Shown: piece after piece, positions 1 through 11,856 of the stretch
Position numbering within the stretch: position 1 is the stretch's first letter
Layout of the letters: each line of letters begins with the position of its first letter
Assembly (NCBI RefSeq): GCF_001625305.1
Contig: NW_017802403.1
Span: forward strand, 238,994 to 302,993
Source of the DNA: Branchiostoma belcheri
Lineage: Eukaryota > Chordata > Leptocardii > Amphioxiformes > Branchiostomatidae
Length of the DNA: 64,000 nt
Reading direction: 5' to 3'
Program-made: the position numbers and the translations under genes
Notes under the pieces: generated by a model
Seen by the model: only the letters and a program-made list of their open reading frames with translations
Told to the model about the DNA's origin: nothing
Database searches by the model: none

Positions 1-4
1 ACAT

Positions 5-422
5 ACCTTAACCTAATTTCCAATGCAATTTCACGGCGGCAATACAGAAAAAAATATTCTGGGGAAATCTGTCTGATATTGACATTTACTGCCATTTCTT
101 AGTATATATTTGTCATCATTTGATACTTGAAGCCCCAAAAAGCACTAAAAATACATCAGGAGTCCCTTTATTTTTGGGGTACCGCCCATAAATAGCTAGA
201 ACCTGCATACGACACAAAAGGATTCAGACAAATCAAGCGACCGTTTTCTGGAAGTGACAACGTATTTTTGCCTCGAGCATATATATCAGTATTCTACGGG
301 AGAAGATATATCAGTATTCTGAACAAGGTTGATTCAATACTACATTGAAACAACGACCAGAAATTTGACTATAAAATCAAATCCAGTTTTGCCGCTCTGA
401 AATTACACAGCATGCCTATAAA
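5..422. mobile_element. MITE family A, copy 1
   Basis: The ends are imperfect inverted repeats: CCAATGCAATTTCACGGCGG at the left and a matching CCGCTCTGAAATTACACAGC at the right. The same ends and a shared interior (TCTGTCTGATAT, ACTGCCATTTCTTAG, AGCCCCAAAA) recur near 5.3, 24.2 and 27.9 kb. There is no coding capacity, so it is a non-autonomous DNA element. The outer edges are approximate. Confidence 0.6.
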
Positions 423-1884
423 TACCACAAAAACACAAAGAGACACAGGGAAACGAAATATAACGAATCTTAGAACAACAGGCATTGGATGCTACAGAAT
501 TAATGACATGATAGGTCACATATTGGGTGCGGCAGGCTTCTTAATTTTGGCAATTTTCAACTAGAGTAACGACATACTCTCTTGCATTAGACGCCATTTT
601 TGTTAGGACGACATGGATACAACACATGCATATATTCTATATATATCCTGTATACTGGACGAGATATGACATCGAGAATCAAGGGGTGCTATCCTTAAAC
701 AGATATCGTATTTACGGTAAAACGTATACAATAGGATTGATATAACAATTATCAACTGTATAACTGTACAGGATAAACATTATGTGATGATTGGTTTAAG
801 TGCTCTAATGCACAAAAGCCAGCAGAAACCAACATTTAATATGTAGAATTATGCTGCCAACAGGTGTCAGGTAGACAAATATACTACCCACTATAATAAT
901 TGATATCCATAAATTGAATATAAAAATGGGAAATTATTGCAAAATTATCCGTAGCCACAAGGTCTGCCCTTCCTGTCAAAACTTGTAAATTAAAATGTCG
1001 TTTCGTCATGGACTTATTAGCCTTTATTTCCTCCTCCTAAACATTTGATACATATAATCTGTACGCTGTTGTGTTATGCCGAAGGGCGGTTATATCAGCT
1101 ATACATATACAAAATCTATCGATAACTCAATCATATAGACAATCCGCATATTGTATAATTATGTGAATTCATGAGGTAAGAATTATATACATCTTAGTGT
1201 AAAAGGTAGTTGAACCTTATGTTTTGATAATCACATAAACTGATAAACATTATTTTACTATCATTGTATTAACTTTAGTGTATCTAACGAGTTATAGCTG
1301 TAGAAGACGAAAGTCTCAGTAAGTTTGTTGCTGTGTGCATAAAGTAAGTGAGGGAATCGTCCAAAACCAGTAAAACGATAAAGTAACTGATACGATACAG
1401 CAGGATTTATATTTGAGTCACGTTGAATACATGTCAGTCTCTATTTATAATTATATGTCAGTTTGTACATTCCTAGGACTGATTTTCCTGTTTAAGCTAT
1501 TGAATAGTGCTTAAACATTAACAGTTTAAAGTGTAATTAAGACAGATCTTTAAAATATTTCGATTTTTGTCATCTTGGATGCAATGACAAGGAAAAGGCA
1601 CACGTTTATCATTTATACATATGGAGATTCGGCGTTTCAATAAACGTTGATGCGCCCTGCTCTTTAGGTGACAATAGTGAGATGGTAAGTCTGTATCAAT
1701 ATTTCTTTGTAGCTGTTATCATGGTTATATTGTCAATGGTTATGGGGTAACAGTGTATTCGCTTATTGTTGCGATTCTTGATTTATTTTCCAATTCAAAT
1801 ATTGCAGGTAAACTCACGGCCATTTTGAAATTACGTTTTTCTATTCGTCCACTTAAGTATTTGGTTACTCCCCAACACTGAGTA
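423..1884. other. No gene seen; AT-rich non-coding DNA
   Basis: No open frame of note on either strand and no homology I recognise. Near 1070-1110 there is a short match to a tail-like repeat (GCCGAAGGGCGGTTATA) that recurs near 11.1, 48.35 and 52.9 kb. Probably intron or intergenic DNA upstream of the homeobox exons. Confidence 0.5.
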
Positions 1885-1890
1885 GATAAA

Positions 1891-1921
<31 letters not shown>

Positions 1922-2370
1922 GGGAGAAGGAAGAAAGAGAAAGAGGAAGAAAAAGAAAGAAAAAAGAAAGAAAGCGGTTGACTGCTTTTTATATGAGCTA
2001 AATCGTATGTGAATTGAGTACATAATTTTGTAAGACTGTCACTGTATTTTAGAAAGAAAGAAAGCAATAAATAAATAAATTTATTAATTAATTAATAAAG
2101 AAAGAAAGAGAAAAAAGAGGAAAGAAAGAAAGAAAGAAAGAAAGAAAAAGAAAGAAAGAAAAAGAAAGAAAGAAAAAGAAAGAAAGAAAGAAAAAATAAG
2201 AAAGAAAGAGAAGGAAGAAAGAGAAAGAAAGAAAAAAAGAAAACTGTTTTTTTCATGAGCTAAATCAAAAAGAGAAAAAAAAAGAAGAGGAAAGAAAAAG
2301 AAAAAAAGAAAGAAAGAAAGAAAAAAGAAGGAAGGAAGGAAGGAGGAAAGAAAAAAGGAAGAAAGAAAGG
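1885..2370 (+). repeat. Polypurine (GAAA)n tract
   Basis: About 490 bases almost wholly of A and G on the plus strand, built of GAAA, GGAA and GAAAA units. It is broken by two short related unique pieces (near 1975-2050 and 2245-2270, both with a TTTTTATGAGCTAAATC-like core). Open frames on the complementary strand are low-complexity Ser/Phe/Leu runs and are not genes. Confidence 0.85.
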
Positions 2371-2789
2371 CCCTAATCGCCCACTCCGACTTTGTTTAAA
2401 AAGAGAGGTTCAAAAGGATCTCCGTGTTTGTAGAAACTCCATATCGCCGAGTCTCCGGGAGGTGGCGGGGGAACCCAGGGTGTCAGGAAGGAAAACAACC
2501 GGACAGATGACGATTCAATCTCCGCTAACCTCCCCGTCACGTCCGATACCTCAGCACGGTGAAGTAGTCTGAGCGGGCAGGTAGGGGGTACAGGCCCGTC
2601 TAAATACGGCTTCACGTGGAGCGCAGAGGTTAGACTGTATTACAGACTCTACTGTGTTTTTCAGTTCATATGGAGACAGCGATTGTTATTTTTGTATCCC
2701 CGATATCACGATATCAGATTTTCTTATCGCACAAGAGGAGCGAGTGTGGCAAAACAGGAAAACTCGCAAAAAAGATGGAGTAGAAAAGG

Positions 2790-2900
2790 AATTAAAATAT
2801 AGTGATAATTTTATTGCACAACATTTGTACAGGGTACAAAGTATGGCAACTGCTAAGTAAAAATTAGCTACATTTTCATAAGGCTTAACCTAACTAATGT
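2790..2900 (-). mobile_element. LINE 3' tail relic (CAATAAAATTATCA type)
   Basis: Read on the minus strand this ends in a TTGTGCAATAAAATTATCA-like terminus. It matches the stretches at 12,905 and 32,453 (GTACAGGGTACAAAGTATGGCA, then CTACATTTTCATAAGGCT). Three shared tails with an AATAAA-type end are typical of 5'-truncated non-LTR retrotransposons. Confidence 0.55.
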
Positions 2901-3304
2901 AAGAGTGGGTGACTGGTATGGGATAGGTTTGAACTTTTCCAATCATATCTAATATAATGCTACATTGTGCACGCTTCTTACAAAAGGCATAGTTGTTCTC
3001 GTTCCATGCTTATTATTTTGTGTAAAATTATATCAATTTACTAGGCCATAGGATTTTAAATGATGTAAACGTTATCTTTTTTCTTTTATATATCTTGTCT
3101 GACCCTTACCTCTTTCCTCATGACCTCAATGCAAAGCGGCTTGAATTTGAGCTTCACATGAATGATAAAGAATCTCTCATCAACAAATACATTAATATTG
3201 TTGCCATATTAGCATCTTTATTCTTTTCTTTTAACGGAATGGTTCAATGCAAGGCCCAGACGACCACTTCTCGGCATTGAACTAGAAAGATGAGAGAAAC
3301 ATGG

Positions 3305-3590
3305 CTATGTCAAGAGATGGCGGCGAACGTTTGATTTGAAAGCCTGTAGATTGTAGGTTGGTGGGAAACACTTGTCAGGGAGGGAAGTCCAAAGCTTGGC
3401 CGTACCGGGAAAGAAACTGTCACTGTGAAATGATTTCGAACAAGGAATTTGGACGGTGAAGTTGTGTGAGCTAGTGGAGAACCTAGTAGATCGCTTAAAA
3501 GGTCTGAGTGGTGGAACTAGTAGGGTGAGTTCTGCAGAGCAATGACCATGAAAATATCTGTAAAAGAGGGATAGAGAGGGAAACAGTAGA
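3305..3590 (-). pseudogene. LINE reverse-transcriptase C-terminus relic
   Basis: One minus-strand frame ending at the TAG at 3305-3307 reads through HNFTVQIPCSKSFHSDSFFP, GTAKLWTSLPDKCFPPTYNL and QAFKSNVRRHLLT. The pattern F-F-P-x-T-x-x-L-W-x-x-L-P followed by Y-N-L-x-x-F-K-x-x-V-x-x-H-L is the usual C-terminal end of CR1/RTE-like LINE ORF2 proteins. Only the last ~70 residues remain and the frame is not open further upstream, so it is a dead 5'-truncated copy. Confidence 0.7.
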
Positions 3591-3629
3591 ACAAGAACTC
3601 CATGGCTATTCTAACTTCTAATATGAATA

Positions 3630-3790
3630 TATATGAATCTTTATTGCATGTTCTTGCCCAGATGGGCTAAATGCACAAGAGGATGTCCAGTATGTAAAAC
3701 ATGAGTATTTCATACTGGTACGCTGTATTGTAATGCAAAGTGCTAGGAATCTATACATTACAATAATACTATAAACTCCCTACCACCTAC
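3630..3790 (-). mobile_element. LINE 3' tail relic (TGCAATAAAG type)
   Basis: The minus strand reads AGCCCATCTGGGCAAGAACATGCAATAAAGAT. This is the same layout (GGGCTAA, hairpin, GCAATAAA) as tails near 16.66, 33.43, 37.75 and 44.82 kb. Short and diverged. Confidence 0.45.
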
Positions 3791-4261
3791 TGTTAGTTGC
3801 CCTTTCTTCTCTCTTTTTTTACTTTTTTACTTTATGAATGTCATAAAGTACTTTGTTGAGCTTAAAATGAACCTGAAAACAAAGATGTGTCCCAAAATAC
3901 CGACAAACGTCCGGCAAACTGGGTAGACTTAACACGCTCTAGTTTGGTGCTCGGGTGAAAAAGGGCTGTATGTAAACTGAACCGAAATGTCTTATCTATG
4001 CTTTAGCGGAGCGGTCTGCTTCAATTTATGTCTAATCCGTCCCCATTCGGAAGATAAAGCGGCCATTTCGGAATGTATCATGGCGCAAGTAGTCCGCTGG
4101 GACGGGCTGGGAAAACCCGGCTGGGCGCTCTTGTTTGCAAAAGAACCAATACAGCTTTCAATCAGAGGGATCAGCTAGAAACAACAGTTAGTACAGGGTT
4201 AGGTAGCTGCAGGTAGGACTGCGTACAGTAACAGTATATCTCACGCAACCATAGCGCTACC

Positions 4262-4461
4262 TAGCCTCCGTAGCAGGCTTATAGAACTGGGGGTTTGGTG
4301 GTCTTTTCGGCTGTTTTCTGATCAGCTCAGTTCTAAAAACGGGGGTAATTCAACCAGGCCGGCTATGTTGTCTATATGCAATCAGAAAATAGCACATAAA
4401 AGCTCCCAAAGACCCTGAAGACCCCCCCAAACCCCCAGTTTTTGGCATGCTATGGAGGCTA
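4262..4461. mobile_element. Foldback MITE (TAGYCTC family) with 9-bp target duplication
   Basis: The element starts TAGCCTCCGTAGCAGGC and ends with the inverted form, GCATGCTATGGAGGCTA. Inner arms also pair (AACTGGGGGTTTGG with CAAACCCCCAGTT). It is flanked on both sides by AGCGCTACC (4253-4261 and 4462-4470), a perfect 9-bp direct repeat. A 9-bp duplication is characteristic of Mutator-like transposition. Related insertions lie at 11,696 and 24,426. Confidence 0.8.
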
Positions 4462-4470
4462 AGCGCTACC

Positions 4471-5325
4471 CTCTGTACTAACTAGAGCAACACTCCCTGT
4501 ATCTATGTCGCAGTATTTCACTCTTGCACCGTGGTGAAACGCAGGTTGGAGTAGGACAAGGTCTAGATGGTGATAGGGTCTAAGTGGGGCTGTCATCGCG
4601 GGCTCTGGGATGTGCACATTTGTAACTACTCCGCGGAGGAATTCGCAGACAAACTCTATAAACGTGTGTGCCGATTGTGAGCCCTGGTTTCCCTAACTGT
4701 TGACTTCTGAAATCTTGTCGTTTGGAGGTGAGGAGGAATAAAAGGGGGAAAAAGTAAACTAAAGATATTGTAGAAAAGAAAGGTAGCGGTAAATGATACT
4801 AGTAATCGTTCAAGGACGAGTCTTGTAGAGAGATAACCCAGAGTGGGACACTGCTGGATTAGAAACGGGATCGAACATGGCGCCGAGGGCTGGGGGTCTA
4901 GATAAGTCTGCTCCGCGAAGAGAGATAAAGGTCTTTTTCTGTGTCATTCAGAGACAAAAACAAATGAAAACTCTAAAGACAAAAAAAAAAAAATGAAAAC
5001 CCCTGAGTGTTTCTGATGAGATAAAACGTGAACAGGAGAGCTTTTTTAGAAGTAGTATCTTTAAAAAGAACTACAAAACAGCTTCTAACCTCCAAAGCAA
5101 GCGTCGAACTGCCCTCAACAACTTAGTTTACTTTGATCGACTCTTTATAGCGAGTTATACCGAATAAAAATAGCGACATATACTTACAACTCAAGTTTAC
5201 AAGATTCACAACACTGTAAGTTTATCCATCAAAGAAGAACACATTTTCCCGGAGATTGTTTTCGTAAATATATACAGAAATAGCTCACGTGCACAAGTAC
5301 TTGGGAAGAGTACTTTTTTCTCTGT
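4471..5325. other. No gene seen
   Basis: Non-coding, with an A-run at 4981-4992. No open frame, RNA gene or repeat ends that I can support. Confidence 0.45.
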
Positions 5326-5633
5326 ATTTAAAAACACTCAATGCAGTTTCAGGGCAGCAATACAAAAAACGATTCCGGAAATCTGTGTGATATGGACATT
5401 TATTACTGCCATTTCGTAGCACATTCTTCTAATCGTGAGTACCTGAAGTGCCTCAAATAGCCCCAAAACAAGCTACGTGAAGAGCCTCTTTACTTCTTTC
5501 TTTTTCGTCAGCGATATCACATTTTTTCCTCACAGATATCAGTACGCTATAGGATGGTTTAAAAGAATAAGTAGAAAATAGACTTTGAAAATTCTGTTTT
5601 TCTGCCCTGAAATCACTTTGGATGGCTTTAAAG
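5326..5633. mobile_element. MITE family A, copy 2 (short)
   Basis: It starts with CAATGCAGTTTCAGGGCAGC and ends with the inverted CTGCCCTGAAATCACTTTGG. The interior shares the ACTGCCATTTCGTAGCACA and GCCCCAAAACAAGC blocks with copies 1, 3 and 4. It is about 100 bp shorter than copy 1 and nearly 200 bp shorter than copy 3, consistent with internal deletion. Confidence 0.7.
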
Positions 5634-6728
5634 TACACACCGCAACATATTTACCACAAATATCAAGATTTATTTTTATCCGCTGTGGTGGTATTGTTCC
5701 ATTCTCATATCTCATAATCTAATCTACGGACATTGGCTTCCTACGAATCATAAGACAGAGAGTGGTCGGAAATGCTGGTAAGTTTAGAAACTGAAGGTGT
5801 TGTTAAACATTAAAGTGGTCGCTTAAAACTGACTTCCACACTACCGAAACCTTAACAACAGTTGTATCTAAACTCATAGACGCAACCGTAGATTTGTCCA
5901 ATGCTTTACCTGGTATATTTTACAACAGTTACGAGACTCAGTGCATCTGTGAAGGAATTCGAAGAAATATGAGATTTACCCATATCGTAAGCACAAAAAC
6001 ATTCGTGTTCAATTATTTTGTAAAATTATTGACCTTAGAAATGCTCGTTGCGGTTTTAACATTAGAGTATCCTGAGTTGTAGATTGCATAACTGTCGGAA
6101 GTTGAGGGATGTTGTGTGGCCCTGTATGTCGGTTCCAAACCCAGCCACCGTTATTCCTGAAGTTGTAATTCCTACAAGATGCTCAGGAATTCCGAGATTC
6201 CATCCCAAAAGGCATCCCGAGCCATTCTGAGTTCCCTTTCTGAGGAGATTTCCGGAGCCCAGTCCCTTTAATGCCGAGTTGGTCTAACAAAGAACGTGTT
6301 CATTTCCCTTCTCTGTCGGCTAGATAAGGCAAATATTACCCCGACAGGTTTTTATCGTCTAATCGGTTACTTCAAATGGGTTAGGAAATCAGTTTAAACT
6401 CTGCCGCGTGATCCCTGCTTGATGTTTTTCTGTGTCGGTAAGACCGTGGGTCAAACTCGCGCTGCCCTGTCTAATCCGTCCTACCATTGGTCGACTCCCT
6501 CATGCCTTCGGCCACTTTAGTGATTTGATCAAGTTCTTGTGTTACAGAACTCTCTCGGTGCCGTCAATCGTTCGGTTAGGGCGAACACAAGGTCACAAGG
6601 GATGACTTTGAACGTCAATTGAAGAAGTCGGCCATTCCCAAAATACGTAATAAGTTGTGAAATGTGCGTTTGCTCAGTGAAAAGCCACATGGACCACTTC
6701 AGGGCACTGAACCAACTAACGCTTGTAA
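5634..6728. other. No gene seen
   Basis: Non-coding DNA. Small open frames (about 60-80 codons) show no domain, no start context and no splice partners. The last part is unique sequence running up to the MITE-B end. Confidence 0.45.
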
Positions 6729-7150
6729 GGCCACACCATCTTGATTTCATGGATGACATCCGCGCGCGCATTGATTTTCGCCTACTTTTTTTTTTTTAAA
6801 CATGACCTCCGAGGCTCTGTCCTGGCTCTAGGCCTGGGTAGTCCATGATAGTTAGCGACAATACGGAGCCGATGGTAACTCTGGAGGACGGCACCCAGGC
6901 TACCGAAGCTGCACGACTCAAGAAGTCAGTACATACGTACAGCGCCGATTCATAAATTCCGCAAAAAGCCAGCATGTGCCTGCTTGTCGTATACGTCGCT
7001 ATGTACTGCCGCAAATTCACTATACCAGTTTTTTATTCCTGTGGTGTAGCAGCATTTTTATTTTTGGCCGGAATTTTTTTTTATTTGTCCGCGTGCACTA
7101 GTTTGGGGGTCTTCAGAGGATGTCATCCATAAAATTAAGACGGTGTGGCC
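6729..7150. mobile_element. MITE family B, copy 1
   Basis: The left end reads GGCCACACCATCTTGATTT then ATGGATGACATCCGCGCGCG. The right end is the inverse, ending GGATGTCATCCATAAAATTA then AGACGGTGTGGCC. The GCGCGCG core and a TTTGGGGGTCTTCAGAGG block near the right end recur in copies at 12.4, 48.3 and 60.4 kb. There is no transposase; open frames inside are shadows of the repeat. Confidence 0.75.
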
Positions 7151-7930
7151 TAAGCAGCATCTCTTCTCCCTATGGCTAAGTCAGAAACATAAAAGCTTTA
7201 GGCAAGCTTCACTAACTGATAATGACTAAATACAGAAAGCAGGAGCTTCTTTTGTCTACAGATATTCCAAATATTTTTGTACAGGGTGATATTAAGGGTT
7301 TGTATCTTTTGTTTTTATAAGGTGAGGCTCACGTGACCATGCATTTGCCCATCCAATGAACGAACGTGTAACATCACCGTGAACCCAACCGTGTTCAGAT
7401 AGAATTTGACGAAATTCAACCGAAACGTTGTTTTTAAAGACAATGAAAAGTTATCATACCTCAAAATAATAGTATATTTGATAACGAATTCGTGTAGGGT
7501 GGAAAATTTCCGTTTTAGGGATTTTTTTTTCAAACACTGCCAAAAGTCCGGAAAACACGTGATCCGGACATTCAGAGAAGACCCAGGCACCAGTGGTTTA
7601 AAACCAAACGACGCTTTCAAAACCCCTTCTAATCGCGAGACAACTAGTGATCTGTTTTGTGTCCAAACCGAAGTCTAAACCTCAACACCTTGACCCATTT
7701 GTGACAGAAAACCGGCTGACAGTTCCCCCCTCCCCTTGGGAATAGCAAAAACAACGTTTCAACTGCGGAGCCCCACAAAAATAAACAGACCGGGAGTAAT
7801 ATTGATAATCTCTGTCCTCACACGTCCATTATGGTCTTTGATTTCAGCTGCTGGACTTTTCTCTACAATATACAGGGTCTATTCGTGACATGATCTAGTA
7901 CATACTGTCGACCCCCCTTCCCACGGAGTG
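7151..7930. other. No gene seen
   Basis: Overlapping open frames on both strands near 7315-7680 (90-101 codons) have no recognisable domain and no favoured start. I regard them as chance. No repeat ends found. Confidence 0.4.
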
Positions 7931-7959
7931 TGACGTCACGGTATTCGAGCGTGACGTCA
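7931..7959. promoter_or_regulatory. Twin palindromic CRE sites
   Basis: Two perfect TGACGTCA octamers start at 7931 and 7952, exactly 21 bp apart, or about two helical turns. TGACGTCA is the consensus for CREB/ATF bZIP dimers. A third copy lies at 8378-8385. No adjacent gene start is visible, and part of this area may be repetitive, so a role is inference only. Confidence 0.35.
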
Positions 7960-8369
7960 CAGGGACACCAACATGGAGGCGGACACAGCTATTTGCAATT
8001 TTCAAGCATTTTCAGACATACAAAGATCTCCTGACCTGTGTAAATAATCTCTATTTGTTTATGGCTTGAAGAAGAGAATAACAGAAGAATACTTCTAAAA
8101 ACCTATCGACGAAACACACTGTGTACGCTTGAGCTATGTTCCGCTGACATGCAAATCAAGGAAACCAACATGGCGGCCAGCACCTGCCCGGTTCTTTGAT
8201 ATTAGAGTGAACGAAAAGCCCTACGGTATTTAAACGGTTTCTCTTTAAAGTTTATCTGTGTTGGTAGAAGTCATTATGTAACAGGTTTAAACCGTAATTT
8301 CCAACTCAAGAAGTTGCACTAACCTAAATCGTCCACTGTGCAACTTTTATCAAGGAACGAACGATCCAG

Positions 8370-8480
8370 TGCTACTGTGACGTCATGTTATGCAAATGAC
8401 ACACGTGAATCGGTGAAAATATGTTGCAGAAAGTCTGTGGCGACCCCCGTCTTTGTTGACATGATTGAAATGCCCTGGTG
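8370..8480 (-). mobile_element. Probable Penelope-like element fragment
   Basis: The block from TGTGACGTCATGTTATGCAA through GAAAGTCTGTGGCGACCCCC closely matches the coding relic at 23.16-23.27 kb, which lies in a Penelope GIY-YIG C-terminus. It is recognised only by that similarity and has no usable frame of its own. Confidence 0.4.
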
Positions 8481-9220
8481 TAGATGGTATCTATGATTAT
8501 TGATTCTGTAAGTTTTCTTTCTATTGAAATAGTCTGCTCTTAAAATTGCCTTTTTACAAACAAATCATGATCAATTGCGATGATTTATTTATGTCGTTCG
8601 CCAATATTTTCCTGTATAATATTTGAAAAATCCAACTCACGACTACCTTCTTTTTGACCAGTGACCGCGTTTCTTCCACCGTTTACGATAAACGTGTGTT
8701 GTTTCGTGTCTGGACCAATGAGCAAGCGTCTTGCACAGTTTACGGTAAACGTTGTCTTGTTTTGTGTGTTCGGCTGTGACAGAGGAAAGCTGCCGAGTGT
8801 AGTCTCCTAAAGAACACATGTAGACCGCACTAAAATAACACGGCGACTGTTCGCGCCACTTTTCCTATTTTCAGTAAACATGTTAAAAGGAGGTCAGCCA
8901 GACAGACAGCCAGTGTGATGCCTGATGAGCCGTCGCTTTTGGTGAAGACATGAAGCAAGTGCGCTACTGGAAACAAATAATACAAAATACACACTTCTGT
9001 TAACGTTCATACTAGTATGACTAGACTACTCGTACTAGTAGACATTCAAGGTTGGTCATATTAGGCTAGACTAGCAGTTTTATAGGCGTTTTACAGGAGT
9101 TTTATAGTGTTTTTACATGTATGTTGGTAAGCCTTGGCCATGGGCTACCTTGACTAGTATATACTATAGTATCTTGTTACATGAAAAGAAAACACGGTAA
9201 AAGTTGCCATTTAATGTGTG
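8481..9220. other. No gene seen
   Basis: Non-coding. It contains a duplicated TTTACGRTAAACGT motif (near 8682 and 8740) but nothing I can assign. Confidence 0.4.
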
Positions 9221-9223
9221 CTG

Positions 9224-9343
9224 CGTGTACGTGTGTATGTGTGTGTGTGCGTGCGTGTATGTGTGTGTATGTGTGCGTGTGTGTGTTTGTGTGTGTGTGT
9301 TTGTGTGCGTGTGTCTATGCATGTGTGTCTGCTGTTGGTGTAA

Positions 9344-9378
<35 letters not shown>

Positions 9379-9387
9379 TGTGTGTGC

Positions 9388-9422
<35 letters not shown>

Positions 9423-9640
9423 GTGTGTGTGTGTGTGTGTGCGCGTGTGTGTGTGTGTGTGTGTGTGTGCGTGTGTGTGTGTGCCCAAGCATATGTGTTT
9501 GCTGTTGATGTAAGGGTGTGTGTGTGTTTCCCTCCACTTGTGTCTTAATAAGTTTCTGTTTGCCAACGTGTGTCTGTGTATGCGCGTGCTTGTGTACATG
9601 TGTTTGTGCGTGCGTGCGTGCGTGCGTGCGTGTATATATG
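9224..9640 (+). repeat. (GT)n microsatellite, compound
   Basis: About 400 bases of GT with GC and AT interruptions, ending in (GTGC)n near 9607-9632. All open frames over it (Cys/Val and His/Thr runs on both strands) are artefacts of the repeat. Confidence 0.9.
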
Positions 9641-9799
9641 ATCCCTAAAACCTCCCCGGCCTTGTCTGAGGTAAGCCGACGGGGGTTGCCACAATTTGTT
9701 CCACCAATAAGCACCAAGTCAAACTCGGTCACGGGCACCTTGACACGAAGTACCGTATCGCCCCACGAGATGAACCCTGTACCCACTCCCCCTAGATGT

Positions 9800-10380
9800 A
9801 TCAGGCAGTTCTTTATTTACTGTCAGAGTCCGCCCGCCCCCTCCCCCACCGCGGCCTGGCGGCGGCCCCGTCGGCGGTCTGTGTCGGGCCGTGTGTCGGG
9901 CCTCCCCCCGCCAGGGTCGGCGGCTCCCCCGGTCTCACTACCGGCTTCTGATTACTTAAGCCTTTCTCGCGTCTCCATTAAGGGGATTTGGACGCTAAGT
10001 TTTATTGGGAAAATTGAAACAGAATGTTGCCTAGCCGACATGTAGACATAAAGGCCGTGACATGAAAGTGCGGTCCCCGTGACCCATGAAACCATTTATC
10101 CTGTAGCGATGTCTTCAAAGCCCGGCCACGAAAAGAGCCGAAAGGCGCCGCCGATACACACGTCGGTCTGGCGGGAGGCGGCCAGTTGGGACCGGTCAGT
10201 TTGCGGTGATAAGAGAACTCTCTGTCGACGGCGGTTTGTGTTGTTATTTGGCCTGTAATACCGGGAGTTCCGCTCTGTACAGGTCAGCCGGTCCCCTGAT
10301 ACCGCCTCCCGCCCACTGCCGCCCGGGTACCGATCAACCAGAACCGCCTCCCCGGGTCGACTGAGCTCCCAGGGCGAGAC
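9800..10380. other. GC-rich, CpG-rich patch
   Basis: A stretch rich in GGCC, CGGC and CCCGCC in an AT-rich region. Open frames on both strands come from its composition and carry no domain. It could be a CpG-rich regulatory region in or before the homeobox gene, but the sequence alone does not prove this. Confidence 0.35.
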
Positions 10381-11094
10381 CAAACTTCACCAACTTACAA
10401 ATGTCTACATCATGTCTACAGAAACACACACTCAGAGACATAAATGAAATTGTGATTCAAACTTGACCACTGGATAAAATTGAAACAACTTATTAACAGA
10501 CGTTGATCATCTTTATCCTTACTACATGTATCTTTGTCAGTGAATATTTTTTTTCTTCTGATGTACATGTAGTGTGTCGGATAGGCACTCGAAACGTCTG
10601 TTATATGAATTGTTTCCATTTTATTTAGTGGCAAAGTTTGAATCACAATTTAATTTACCCATATCCCTGGATAACAAATCTTCACAGACGTATACAGAGA
10701 CATAGAACAAAAAATGAGGTTATAATCTCAATAGCATAACTACATTCGGAAACAATTGTCCACTACCGTGCATGACGCGATCAGCCATCACATGCTTACA
10801 AATGTCTACATCATTTCCACATTAACACATACATACAAAGGCATACATCTAAACGACCGTGGTACTGATTCATTTCTCAAAAACTAGAAAGAACGTTAAC
10901 AGGAAACAGTCATGCCTTCAAATATGAGAGTTATCAACCAAGAATTGAGGTGTTCAAGAATTCTTATTTTCGACGAACTATCGTAGACTGGAACTCGTTG
11001 ACACTAAGTACAATAGGGGCAACATCAATAGAAAGCTTCAATTTATTGTAAACACCTCCTACAGTTAGACGTGCAAAGATTGGGTCAAAGAGGT

Positions 11095-11195
11095 AGTTCG
11101 GTGTAACATAGCTAGCTGCCGCCGCGCCGCGTGCCTGCGAAGCTGGAGTGTTACGCCGATGGGCGGTTATACCGGCTATACAGATACAGATAGAT
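11095..11195 (-). repeat. Dispersed repeat (GCCGCCGCGCCGCGTGCC)
   Basis: Contains GCTGCCGCCGCGCCGCGTGC, then ACGCCGATGGGCGGTTATAC and CGGCTATACAGATACAGAT. Diverged copies occur near 1070, 48.35 (inverted) and 52.92 kb. It looks like the conserved 3' part of an interspersed element. Strand is nominal. Confidence 0.5.
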
Positions 11196-11695
11196 TCGTA
11201 AGCAATTGTCCACTTCCACGCATTTATGACACGAACGGTACCTTCATGCTTAAATAAAGACACACGCACACAGACATAGACCTAAACGTTAGCAACCTTG
11301 GTTATAATTTATTTTTTTCAATAGCTAGATTCAGAAACAAATGTTCATGGCGGGACCAACCGGACCAACCTTCCTCAATTAATTGCTAGATTTGGAAACA
11401 AGTAGCTAATTGCTAGATTTGGACACAATTGACTCGTTTTCCTACAGCATACATTACAGCATCTTTCCATTCACCGCAAGTGTCTAAACTGACCCAGTAC
11501 AAGCGGCACCCTCCCAGAGCGCTTTGGCCAGACGTGTCCAAAACAATTTTCTACCTAATCATATACTATTAGATCTCAGTACACTACTCGATCTTTTGCG
11601 CCCTTCCTTGAAATTATTGCATGTTTTCTTCTTGTGTCCTTAGCGAGGAGCATTTTGAAGTAGTCTTAGTACTGGTGAAGTCACCCTCTCTCAGC

Positions 11696-11856
11696 TAGCC
11701 TCTACCAGGCACCGCGGATCGCTGGAAAATAGTAGAAATTGGCCGAAATAAAGATATAGTATACCAGAGAAGATCCAGGGCCATAGAAGCTCTAATTTGC
11801 GACCCACGGCCAATTTCTACTATTTTCCAGCGATCCGCGGTGCCTGGTAGAGGCTA
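11696..11856. mobile_element. Foldback MITE (TAGYCTC family)
   Basis: A nearly perfect hairpin whose arms of about 50 bp start TAGCCTCTACCAGGCACCGC and include GATCGCTGGAAAATAGTAG. Flanks CTCTCAGC and CTCCCAGC look like a slightly decayed target duplication. The terminus matches the elements at 4,262 and 24,426. Confidence 0.75.

Noticed and set aside
9181-9786. Long overlapping open frames on both strands (Cys/Val and His/Thr runs)
   Set aside because: Direct translations of the (GT)n/(CA)n array; no start context, domain or splice sites.
10096-10383. 95-codon minus frame in the GC-rich patch
   Set aside because: Open because of base composition; no LIM or other motif despite a search for the missing Lhx2/9 exons.
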